This document shows, one piece after another, positions 1 through 7,118 of a stretch of 7,812 bases of DNA. The stretch lies in assembly GCA_003021325.1 (NCBI GenBank), contig PXQM01000147.1, forward strand, positions 1 through 7,812. Direction: 5' to 3'. Made by a program: the position numbers and the translations under genes. The DNA is from Halobacteriales archaeon QH_10_70_21 (GTDB lineage: Archaea; Halobacteriota; Halobacteria; Halobacteriales; Haloarculaceae). The notes under the pieces were generated by a model that saw only the letters and a list, made by a program, of their open reading frames with translations, was not told the DNA's origin and searched no databases. Numbering within the stretch: position 1 is the stretch's first letter; the number at the start of each line of letters is the position of its first letter.

Positions 1-1681
1 GCGATGGGTGCCGAGCGGTACGGCGAGAAACTCGCCGTCGAGTACCGGGGCGACGAGCAGAGCTACGCCGACCTCGAGGCCCGCTCGAACCGGGTGGCAA
101 ACGCCCTGGTTGACGCGGGCATCGACCCCGGCGACCGGGTCGCGCTGTATCTGGAGAACTCCCTGCAGTTCCCCGAGTCGCTGTTCGGCGTCGTCAAGGC
201 CGGCGCGGTCGCGGGGCCACTGAACCACCGGATGGACCGCGGGCGGCTGGAGTACGTCCTCGAGGATTCCGGCGCCGAGGCGCTGGTCACCTCGCCGGTG
301 TTCCCGAGCGTCGGCACCGACCTCGCCGACCACGTCCCGCTTTCGTTCATCCCCGGCGGCGCCGAGGGTATGGAGGACTACGACGAGCACGTCGGCGCCG
401 CCTCCCCCGAGTTCGACCGGCCCGAGCGGACCTTCGAGGACGTTGCCGTCCAGCCGTACACCTCCGGAACGACCGGCGACCCGAAAGGCGTCCTGACGAC
501 CCACGAGAACCTGCTGTCGACGGCCCAGTCGTACGCCTCGCGGGGCGGCGCCGACCCCGAGACCGACGTGGCGCTGTGCTTCCTCCCGCTGTTCCACATG
601 TACGGCCTGAGCGTGGTGCTGCTGAACGGGCTGTACAACGGCGCGAGCGTCGTCCTGCGGACGATGCCGGTGCCCGCCGACCTTCTCGCCACCATCACCG
701 AGTTCGGGATGACCCCAGTTCGCCGCCGTGCCTGCGGTCTACATCGAGATGCTGGAGGAGCTCGAGACCGACCCCGACGCCTACGACGTCTCCGGCATCC
801 GGACGCTCGGGAGCGGGGCGGCGCCGCTGGCCGACGACACCCGACGCCGCATCGAGGACGCCTTCGACACGCCGCTGACCGAGGGGTGGGGCATGACCGA
901 AACCTCGCCGGCCGGGACGACCGAATCGACCTACGGCGTCCGGAAGGGGGCGGGCTGCATCGGCCAGCCGCTGCCCGACATCGAGATGAAGCTCGTCGAC
1001 CCGGACACCCGCGAGACGAAGGTCCCCGCGGCGGCGCTGGACCCGACCGCCGCGACGACGCTCGAGTCCCACGGCATCGACCCCGACGACGAGGACCAGG
1101 TCACCGGCGAGATCGCCATCCGCGGCCCGCAGGTGTTCGCCGGCTACCACGAGATGCCCGAGACGAACGACGCGGTCTTCGAGGACTGGGAGGCGCACCG
1201 CGCCTCCAGGAGGTCGAGCGGGGAACGAAACGACCCGCGAGACGGGAGCTGGTTCTACACGGCGGACGTCGCCCGCGTCGACGGGGACCGGTTCCTCTGG
1301 ATGGTCGACCGGGCCGACGACATGTTCGTCGTCGGCGGCGAGAACGTCTCCCCCGCCGAGGTCGAGGCCGCGCTGTTCGATCACCCGGACGTCCAGGCCG
1401 CCGCCGTCGTCGCCGCCGACCACGAGACGAAGGGGGAGGCGCCGGTCGCCTACGTCGTCACCGAACCGCGGGTCGAGGAGCCGCCGGGCGAGCGCGAACT
1501 CCGGCGGTTCGCTCTCGAGCGGGTGCCGACCTACGCGCACCCGCGGCGGGTCTTCGTCGTCGACGAACTCCCGCGGAGCGGTACCCGAAAGGTCCAGCGG
1601 TACAAGCTCGAGGCCGACGCCGAGGACCGGCTCGACGGACCGCTGGAGCCGAGTGAGGAACTCAACGACGGCAGCTCGTAA
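1..1681 (+). CDS. AMP-forming acyl-CoA synthetase (FadD-like), 5'-partial and frameshifted
   Basis: This is a member of the ANL superfamily, which activates a carboxylic acid with ATP to an acyl-adenylate and transfers it to CoA. Counting from the ATG at 4, residues 152-163 hold the phosphate-binding loop (YTSGTTGDPKGV), and LPLFHMYGL follows at about 194. After the frame break come GWGMTET (about 294), the ribose-binding Asp in FYTAD (about 421), the hinge region DRADDMFVVGGENV (about 435) and the C-terminal catalytic Lys in SGTRKVQRYKL (about 529). The reading frame changes at 713-716: a run of four C where three would restore GMTQFAAVPAVY. The frame is open from base 1 and the first residues already match the family, so the true start probably lies upstream. 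Two hydrophilic insertions (about 338-366 and 394-412) look lineage-specific. The family call is firm; the acyl substrate cannot be told. Confidence 0.9.
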
Positions 1682-1683
1682 CC

Positions 1684-1755
1684 AACCCCACCCTACTTCG
1701 CTCACCGTGACGGGTTCGCTCGTGGAGGGAGGCTTTGATGTGGGACTCGCCGTCA
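1684..1755 (-). mobile_element. Decayed right end of an IS200/IS605-type element (tnpB 3' tail), relic A
   Basis: On the minus strand this stretch reads like the last residues of a haloarchaeal TnpB/OrfB, but with frame breaks: ASPTSK in one frame, then HGERSRVGL in another. It ends in a 14-base block (plus-strand AACCCCACCCTACT, 1684-1697) that recurs with one mismatch at 2339-2352. No transposase body, zinc ribbon or RuvC motif is present. It begins three bases after the acyl-CoA synthetase stop codon. The repeat is seen directly. The TnpB identity rests on remembered haloarchaeal C-termini and is an inference. Confidence 0.4.
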
Positions 1756-2091
1756 GTTGTCGCCGAGGAGGAAGGTCACTCCTCACCCGTGTCGAACGGC
1801 CGTCGGGGTCGGCGTCCCCACCGTTCAGCGGCCGGGCTACTGCGGCCTGTGATACCGGCGACGTGTGCGACGGTATCGCTGGACGTCGTTACGATGGTCC
1901 CTGGAAAAAGTGTATCAGGTGACGAGTCAGCCAGTATCAATCTCGTTGCCCGTTACCCATCGTGTCGGCCTCCGCTCCGGCCTACTCGGTTCGTGCTTCC
2001 GACACGTCGGAGCCCTCGCTCCGTGAGGCCGGAGGCTCCGCCTCGAAAGACGCTGAGACCACGCCTTCGTCCGGTCTGCACCGTTTCGGAG
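1756..2091. other. Non-coding relic DNA, no recognisable gene
   Basis: I find no protein on either strand with recognisable motifs or family likeness in these 336 bases, only short open frames. Base composition is more mixed than in the flanking genes, with an A-rich patch near 1903-1920. The right half carries dense short palindromes (listed separately). Lying between a transposon relic and an oxidoreductase stub, it is most likely debris from the same insertion and deletion events. Confidence 0.5.
1998..2044. repeat. Tandem pair of short palindromes
   Basis: Two hairpin-forming units lie close together. TCCGAC (1998-2003) and GTCGGA (2006-2011) form a near-perfect 14-base palindrome. GAGGC (2025-2029) pairs with GCCTC (2040-2044), continued by GGA/TCC after a one-base bulge, giving an 8-bp stem with a 3-base loop. 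IS200/IS605 elements carry subterminal hairpins recognised by TnpA and structured RNA at the right end, so these could be leftover element parts. They could also act as a terminator. The function is unproven. Confidence 0.35.
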
Positions 2092-2336
2092 TCAGGCCGT
2101 GACCGGAATCCCCCGTCCGACTAGTTCGGCGACCCGCTCGCCGATTGCGATGGCGGGGGCGTTGGTGTTCCCGCTCGTGATTTTCGGCATGATGGAGGTG
2201 TCGGCAACACGGACGCCCTCGACACCACGGACGCGGAGCTGTGGGTCGACGACCGCCATCTCGTCGTCGTCGGGACCCATCTTGCACGTCCCGGCCGGGT
2301 GGTAGACAGTATGGCAGGTCTCCCGGACGTGTCTCT
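2092..2336 (-). pseudogene. C-terminal fragment of a GMC-family (choline dehydrogenase-like) oxidoreductase
   Basis: About 80 residues of a flavin-dependent GMC oxidoreductase remain, ending at a TGA on the minus strand (2092-2094). Visible are the family's C-terminal active-site signature [10 protein letters not shown], then [12 protein letters not shown] and [19 protein letters not shown], which carry the conserved His and Asn of this family. Intact members have more than 500 residues with an N-terminal FAD-binding GxGxxG fold. None of that is present here, and upstream the open frame runs into transposon-like sequence (ASRVGL) at about 2336. The fragment has no start or promoter of its own and cannot bind FAD, so it is a pseudogene. 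The break fits an element insertion followed by deletion of the 5' part. Confidence 0.8.
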
Positions 2337-2475
2337 CTAACCCCACCCTGCTCGCGCCGACGAACTCGCCGAGGAGGGGTTCCGGCTCCAACGACGCGCT
2401 TTGCAGAGGTGGACGTATCCGCTGGGAGCGCAGTCTCCACAACGCCGGCGCCCTGTGACCACGTGACGTCCACCA
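2337..2475 (-). mobile_element. Decayed right end of an IS200/IS605-type element (tnpB 3' tail), relic B
   Basis: The minus strand reads [20 protein letters not shown], then [10 protein letters not shown], and closes with GASRVGL. I recognise the ETALPxDT...SAKRVV(E)xGSP pattern as the C-terminal tail of haloarchaeal IS1341/IS605-type TnpB proteins. The ETALPADT part lies at 2414-2437. The 14-base block at 2339-2352 matches that of relic A at 13 of 14 positions. The normal stop codon seems lost, so the frame runs into the GMC fragment. Catalytic regions are absent. The relic sits directly upstream of the thrS promoter. Confidence 0.5.
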
Positions 2476-2487
2476 CAGTCTCGAACG

Positions 2488-2494
2488 ACTTATG
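2488..2494 (+). promoter_or_regulatory. TATA-like box of thrS
   Basis: ACTTATG is centred 28 bases before the thrS ATG at 2519, the spacing expected of a haloarchaeal promoter whose transcript starts at or next to the start codon. It supports the ATG at 2519 over the in-frame ATG at 2492, which lies inside the box. Confidence 0.5.
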
Positions 2495-2518
2495 GGAGCC
2501 GCTCGGCTTGTCGTAGGC

Positions 2519-4425
2519 ATGAGCGACATCGTCGTAACGCTGCCGGACGGCTCCGAGCTCTCGGTCGAGCCGGGGTCGACGGTCGAGGACGTTGCCTACG
2601 AGATCGGACCGGGCCTCGGCGAGGACACGGTCGGCGGAATCGTCGACGGCGAGCTCGCCGGCCGGGAGGAACCGCTGGAGCGCGACTGCGAACTCGTCAT
2701 CATCACCGAGGACTCCGAGGAGTACCTGCAGGCGCTGCGGCACTCGGCGGCGCACGTCTTCGCGCAGGCGCTCCAGCGGTTGCACCCGGCGGCGAAGCTG
2801 GCCATCGGCCCGCCGACCGACGACGGCTTCTACTACGACGTCGCGGGCGTCGACCTCGACGCCGACGACCTCGAGGCCATCGAAGCGGAGATGTACGACA
2901 TCATCGAGGCCGACTACGACATCGAGCGCGTCGAGCGGTCCCGGGAGGCGGCCCTGGAACAGTACGCGGACAACCCCTACAAGCGCGACATCCTCGGCGA
3001 GGAAGCCGCCGACGAGGAGACGGTCTCGTTCTACCGGCAGGACGGCTGGGAGGACCTCTGTCGCGGCCCGCACGTCGAGTCGACCGGCGAGATCGGCGCC
3101 GTCGAACTGCTGAACATCGCCGCCGCCTACTGGCGCGGCGACGAGGACAACGACACCCTCACGCGGGTCTACGGGACGGCCTTCGAGACCGAGGACGACC
3201 TGGAGGCGTACCTCCAGCGCCGCGAGGAGGCCAAAAAGCGGGACCACCGGCGGCTGGGCCGGGAGATGGACCTCTTCTCGGCCTGCCGCTGTACCACCCC
3301 AACGGGAAGACCGTCCTGCGGGAACTGCGCGAGTTCGTCGACGACCTCAACGAGAGCGAGGGGTACGACTTCGTCGAGACGCCGCACCTCTTCCGGACGG
3401 CGCTGTGGAAGCAGTCCGGCCACTACGACAACTACGTCGACGACATGTTCCTCCTGGACGTCAACGACGAGGAGTACGGCCTCAAGCCGATGAACTGTCC
3501 GGGCCACGCCACCATCTTCAACCAGGGCAACTGGTCGTACCGCGACCTGCCGGTCCGGTACGCCGAGAACGGCAAGGTCTACCGCAAGGAGCAGCGGGGC
3601 GAGCTCTCGGGGCTCTCGCGCGTGTGGGCGTTCACCATCGACGACGGCCACCTGTTCGTCGAGCCAGACGACATCGAGCGCGAGGTCGACGTCATCATGG
3701 AGCAGATCCACGAGGTGCTGGAGACGTTCGACCTCGACTACGAGGTGGCGCTGGCGACCCGGCCCGAGAAGTCGGTCGGCGCCGACGATATCTGGGAGCA
3801 GGCCGAATCGCAGCTCCGGGACGTCCTCGAGGCCAGCGGTCTCGACTGGGACCTCGAGCCCGGCGATGGTGCCTTCTACGGCCCCAAGATAGACTTCGCC
3901 TTCGAGGACGCTCTCGGCCGGGACTGGGACGGCCCGACGGTCCAGCTGGACTTCAACATGCCCGAGCGGTTCGACCTCACCTACACCGGCGAGGACAACG
4001 CCGAGCACCGACCGGTGATGATACACCGCGCGCTGTACGGCAGCTACGAGCGGTTCTTCATGGTGCTCGTCGAGCACTTCGACGGGAACTTCCCGACGTG
4101 GCTGGCGCCCGAGCAGGTGCGCATCCTGCCCATCTCCGACGACAACATCGGCTACGCCAAGCAGGTCAAGAACCGCTACCTCGACGGGTTCCGCGTCGAG
4201 ATCGAGGACCGCTCGTGGACCATCGGCAAGAAGATCCAGCAGGCCCACGACGACCGCGTGCCGTACATGCTCGTCGTCGGCGACGACGAGGCGGCGGCCG
4301 GCACGGTCTCGGTCCGGGACCGCTTCGAGGCCGAACGCAAGGACGTCGGCGTCGAGACGTTCCGCGAGCACCTCCGCGCGGAGGTCGACGAGAAGCGCAT
4401 CGAGCCGGACTTCGTCGGGCAGTGA
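2519..4425 (+). CDS. thrS: Threonyl-tRNA synthetase (frameshifted in this sequence)
   Basis: This enzyme charges tRNA-Thr with threonine in the cytoplasm and clears mischarged Ser-tRNA-Thr. It has the bacterial layout. A TGS domain (residues 1-62) is followed by the second N-terminal editing domain with HSAAH (H75, H79) and CRGPH (C181, H185). The class II catalytic core follows, with motif 2 [18 protein letters not shown] and motif 3 YGSYERFF, then a C-terminal anticodon-binding domain. The three zinc ligands are Cys in MNCPGH (codon 3496), His in DDGH (3649) and His in IHRALYGS (4024). At 3279/3280 the frame jumps: DLFS is followed directly by GLPLYHPNG in another frame, where homologues carry a short linker. 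The length implies loss of 1+3n bases; about 22 would restore 642 residues. Its stop overlaps the next gene. The family is certain. Confidence 0.95.
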
Positions 4426-4798
4426 CCGAGGGGTTCGAGCACGACTCGTCGCCGGGTCCCGCGACGCCGGCGGCGGGCACGTCAACCACGCGGTCTTCGC
4501 GAGCTACGTCGCCCGCGTCCGCGAGGTGTTCCTCCGGGAGACGGGTCCCCGGTTCGAGGCGTACGACCGCCCCGTCGCCCGGCTGGAGCTCGACTATCGC
4601 GCCGAGCTGTTCGCCGGCGACCGGGTCACCGGGACCGTCGAGGTCGGAGACATCGGGCCGACGAGCCTCACGACCGAGGTGACGCTCACCCGGGACGGGA
4701 CCACGGCAGCGACCGGGCGGACGGTGCAGGTGCTCGTCGACCCCGACACTGGCGACCCCACCCCAGTCCCCGACGGCTGGCGGGCCGCCCTCCGGTAG
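4422..4798 (+). CDS. Hotdog-fold acyl-CoA thioesterase (4HBT family), frameshifted
   Basis: This is a YbgC/4-hydroxybenzoyl-CoA thioesterase-like protein, which hydrolyses acyl-CoA thioesters; the substrate is unknown. The GTG start overlaps the thrS stop as GTGA, suggesting translational coupling. The first frame reads [10 protein letters not shown]. The rest, including [11 protein letters not shown] and [15 protein letters not shown], is in another frame, so an indel lies within about 4445-4478. The usual RDxDxxGHVNH appears as [10 protein letters not shown], so the catalytic Asp neighbourhood is disturbed at the damaged site. The length (124.7 codons) implies loss of 1+3n bases. Such proteins are normally about 130-140 residues. 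Restricted to the clean frame, only an ATG at 4526 is available, and that would omit the active site. The family is fairly sure and the start less so. Confidence 0.75.
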
Positions 4799-5619
4799 TC
4801 ACTGCTCGTCGTCGGGCGTCGACTCCTCGGTCGCCGTCTCGGCCGCCTCCTCCTCCTTTAGTTCCTCGAGTTCGGCCTCGATTTCGGGGTCGGCGGGCTC
4901 GACGTCGGCCGGGTCGCTCGCGGCGGCCTCCTCGTCGCCGGCCTCGGCCTTCAGCGTCTCGAGCTCGGCCTCGACCTGGCCCTCGCGCGTCATCTCCTCG
5001 AGCTCGCGGTCGATCTCGTCGCCCTCCGAGAGCGCGCTCTCGAAGGCCCCCGTCTCCTCGAGTTCGTCCATGGCGGCCGCGCGCGCCTCCATGTCCTTCG
5101 TGTTCTCCCGGGCCCGCTCGATGGACCGGGAGATGTTCTCCATCTCGTCGCCGGCGCCGGTCATCGCCTCGCTGACGCGGGCGCTGGCCTCGGCGGCCTC
5201 GTAGCGCGCCTTCATCGTCTCCTTCTCCGTCCGGAACCGCTCGATGCGGCTCTGTAGCTCGTTTTTCTTCTCGACGAGGTTGTCCTGGGTGTCCTGGAGG
5301 TCGGCGATCTGGGCCTCCAGCTCCTCGATCTGTGTCATCTTCTGCTTCTTCTTCTCGAGAGCCTTCCTGGCGAGGTCCTCGCGGTCCTGCTCGACGGCCC
5401 GTCTGGCCTGCTCGTTGTGCTTCTCGACGTTCTCCTCGAGGCGGCGCTTCTGTATCTCTTCTGTGTCGTCAGGTCGGCGATGCCCTTCTTGACGTCCTGG
5501 AGCTCGTCGCGGAGGCGCTCGTAGGAGTAGTCGAGCGTCTCCGAGGGGTCTTCCGCGCGGTTCAACACCGCGTTGATTTTCGAGCGGATGACGTATGATG
5601 CCCGCGAGAGGATGCCCAT
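4799..5619 (-). CDS. pspA: Phage shock protein A / IM30-like membrane-stress protein, frameshifted
   Basis: PspA/Vipp1 (ESCRT-III-like) proteins assemble on the inner face of stressed membranes. The protein starts MGILSRASYVIRSKINAVLN, an amphipathic N-terminal helix, followed by EDPSETLDYSYERLRDELQDVK and long heptad-rich coiled coil, and ends in a very acidic Glu/Ala-rich tail. At about 5456-5463 the frame breaks: ADLTTQK is followed by IQKRRLEENVEKHNEQ in another frame. Coiled-coil continuity suggests about 10 missing bases, which would give a 276-residue product. The break lies between two CTTCTG direct repeats (5447-5452, 5458-5463). The stop TGA abuts the stop of the convergent thioesterase with no gap. 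Haloarchaeal PspA is reported to rise under salt stress. The family is firm. Confidence 0.9.
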
Positions 5620-5643
5620 ACCTCTGTTGTGTGTCCCGGAACC

Positions 5644-5650
5644 TTAAAAG
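5644..5650 (-). promoter_or_regulatory. TATA-like box of pspA, possibly shared with the divergent hydrolase
   Basis: On the minus strand CTTTTAA is centred 28 bases before the pspA ATG (5619), fitting a leaderless transcript. On the plus strand the same bases read TTAAAAG and could drive the hydrolase gene, whose start is 25-65 bases downstream depending on which ATG is used. Confidence 0.55.
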
Positions 5651-5710
5651 ACAGCGACGGGTCAGTGGATGCCACAGTCTCAAGAGCCTCGGCCGCGAAC
5701 CCCCGGCCGC

Positions 5711-6295
5711 ATGAGCGAGTCGGTGCTCGTCCCGTCGAACCGCGACGTCAGGGGAACCCTGGACGACCCCGGGCAGGCGGACTGCGTGGTCGCCTGTCCG
5801 CCGCACCCCGAGATGGGAGGCAGCAGGAGCGACCCGGCCCTCCGGGCGCTGAGCGACGCGGTCGACTGTGCCTGTCTCCGGGTCGACTACGGCGAATTCG
5901 ACGAGGGCCGCGGCGAGCTGGCCGACGCGAGAGCCGCCCTCGCGTGGGCGCGGGAGCGCCACGAGTCCGTCGCGCTGTTCGGCTACAGCTTCGGCGGCTG
6001 TCTCGCCCTGGTCGCGGCCGCACGCGAGAGCCGGGCAGGGCGGCCGCCGGCAGCCGTCGGGGTGCTGGCCCCCGCCGCCCGCCTGTCGCCCGAGGTCGAC
6101 GCCGTCGAGGCCGTCGACGACATCGACTGCCCGGTCGGTGTCGTCTACGGCCGCCGGGACACGACGGTCGACGCCGCGGCGGTGGCCGAACGGGTCGAAT
6201 CGCGGGGCGGCCTCGTCGAGACGGTCGGCGCGGACCACTTCTTCGTCGGCCAGCGCGCGAAGGTCGCAGAACGGCTCGGAACGTTCCTCCGCTGA
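5711..6295 (+). CDS. Small alpha/beta hydrolase (dienelactone hydrolase-like)
   Basis: This intact 194-residue protein has an alpha/beta hydrolase fold. The nucleophile elbow GYSFGG places Ser93, GRRDTTVD supplies the acidic residue Asp150, and GADHFF gives His176, a complete Ser-Asp-His triad in the normal order. CPPHPEMGGSRSD near residue 29 is the usual oxyanion-side loop. No signal peptide or membrane segment is seen, so it should be cytoplasmic. I chose the ATG at 5711 because MSESVLVPSNRDVRGTL begins where the fold begins. An in-frame ATG at 5669 would add 14 Pro/Arg-rich residues. The gene diverges from pspA. The ester, lactone or thioester substrate cannot be predicted. Confidence 0.8.
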   Translation: MSESVLVPSNRDVRGTLDDPGQADCVVACPPHPEMGGSRSDPALRALSDAVDCACLRVDYGEFDEGRGELADARAALAWARERHESVALFGYSFGGCLALVAAARESRAGRPPAAVGVLAPAARLSPEVDAVEAVDDIDCPVGVVYGRRDTTVDAAAVAERVESRGGLVETVGADHFFVGQRAKVAERLGTFLR

Positions 6296-6343
6296 GGGTT
6301 CTCTCCGCGCATATCAGTATATTTTCATGAATTAGCCACCGAG

Positions 6344-6350
6344 TTTTTAA
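6344..6350 (+). promoter_or_regulatory. TATA-like box of the 6373 gene
   Basis: TTTTTAA is centred 26 bases before the ATG at 6373. It sits at the end of an unusually AT-rich stretch (about 6310-6350) after the hydrolase stop, so this gene probably has its own leaderless promoter. Confidence 0.6.
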
Positions 6351-6372
6351 GTTTCACCCGGCTTCTTCCGAT

Positions 6373-7020
6373 ATGCTCGACGTTGACTGGACGGCCACGA
6401 AACCGCCGCTCGACTCCATCGAGCAGCTGTGGGAGTCGAGGACGTTCGAACCGGTGGCCCCCGACGCGAACGATGTCGAGCGGTACGTCGGCGCGATGGC
6501 CGAGACCAGGGCCGCCGGCGACGCCCGGTGGTGCTGTGTCCGAATCCCCGACTCTCCCGCCCTGGACTGGTTCGCGGCCCGCAACTGCCTCGCGGACGCC
6601 GACTTCTTCAGCCACCTCCTCGCCGCCGACGCCGTCACCCGCGAACTCGACCTCGATGTCGAGCGGCCGGAGCCGGCCTTCACCGTCGAGTCCGGCCTCG
6701 CGCTGGACGGCGTCCTCGCGGAGGAGCTGGTCCACGGCGGCTCCCGTCCGTTCGCCGCCACAGTCGACCAGAAATACGGCACCTACGGGCGCGCCAAGCG
6801 GCTCGCGGAGGCCTGCCGCGACGAGATGCTCGAGGAGCGCTACGAGGAGGTCACGGTCCACCGAACCCGCGAGGCGTGGTGTGACTGGTTCGCCGAGCCC
6901 CACTGGAACCTCACGCTCGTGGCGGTCGACCGCCGCTACCGCTGGGCGTGGGTCGTCGCCGCGACCGACGCCGGCCGCCTCGAGGCCGCGAGCGAGCAGG
7001 CCGCGACCGACGCCGACTGA
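6373..7020 (+). CDS. Uncharacterised protein, Trp- and Cys-rich, 215 residues
   Basis: The frame is intact, with haloarchaeal codon use and a good leaderless promoter, so it is very probably a real gene. I do not recognise a named family. Nine tryptophans (residues 6, 20, 53, 66, 169, 172, 178, 191, 193) and five cysteines (54, 55, 72, 148, 170) are unusually many for a 215-residue protein. The Cys are not arranged as a CxxC zinc ribbon. There is no signal peptide or clear membrane segment; the segment RYRWAWVVAATDAG near the C-terminus is short. The N-terminal part (LDSIEQLWESRTFEPVAPDA) and the YGTYGRAKRLAEACRDEMLE helix suggest a compact soluble domain, probably confined to haloarchaea. 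Position beside pyrG may be only genomic neighbourhood. Confidence 0.7.
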   Translation: MLDVDWTATKPPLDSIEQLWESRTFEPVAPDANDVERYVGAMAETRAAGDARWCCVRIPDSPALDWFAARNCLADADFFSHLLAADAVTRELDLDVERPEPAFTVESGLALDGVLAEELVHGGSRPFAATVDQKYGTYGRAKRLAEACRDEMLEERYEEVTVHRTREAWCDWFAEPHWNLTLVAVDRRYRWAWVVAATDAGRLEAASEQAATDAD

Positions 7021-7087
7021 TACGGATCGGCGTAGTGCTGGCGGCCGTCGGCGCCCCGGCACTCGCTCGAATCCGGGGCACACGGTG

Positions 7088-7094
7088 TTATTTA
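7088..7094 (+). promoter_or_regulatory. TATA-like box of the 7119 gene
   Basis: TTATTTA is centred 28 bases before the ATG at 7119. The spacing equals that of the thrS and pspA boxes and is the main reason for taking 7119 as the true start. Confidence 0.55.
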
Positions 7095-7118
7095 CCCGTC
7101 CGGGTCGTACCGCTGGCG

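Noticed and set aside
713..730. Programmed frameshifting in the acyl-CoA synthetase
   Set aside because: There is no slippery heptamer with a downstream pseudoknot, this family is not known to use frameshifting, and other genes nearby carry similar unprogrammed breaks.
695..1786. 363-residue open frame antisense to the acyl-CoA synthetase
   Set aside because: It mirrors the coding strand and has low-complexity Arg/Val/Asp content. Only its first residues (1698-1755) overlap the transposon relic.
2492..2518. Earlier in-frame ATG for thrS at 2492
   Set aside because: It lies within the TATA-like box, and the family N-terminus begins at 2519 ([11 protein letters not shown]).
1982..3247. 421-residue minus-strand frame spanning the relic zone and thrS start
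   Set aside because: It mixes thrS antisense, the TnpB-like tail and out-of-frame GMC sequence. Only the ETALPADT...SAKRVV part is meaningful and is reported as relic B.
3169..4485. 438-residue open frame antisense to thrS
   Set aside because: Long antisense frames are expected opposite GC-rich genes with G/C-ending codons. It has no recognisable domain, and the sense strand encodes an obvious ThrRS.
5465..6238. 5' extension of the pspA frame through the hydrolase gene
   Set aside because: The extension is antisense to the intact hydrolase. The true PspA N-terminus (MGILSRAS) is in the neighbouring frame from 5619, joined across the frame break.
6383..7118. Long plus-strand frame upstream of the 7119 gene
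   Set aside because: It is an alternative-frame shadow of the 6373 gene, rich in Ser, Arg, Pro and Thr. Promoter spacing and protein likeness point to a start at 7119.
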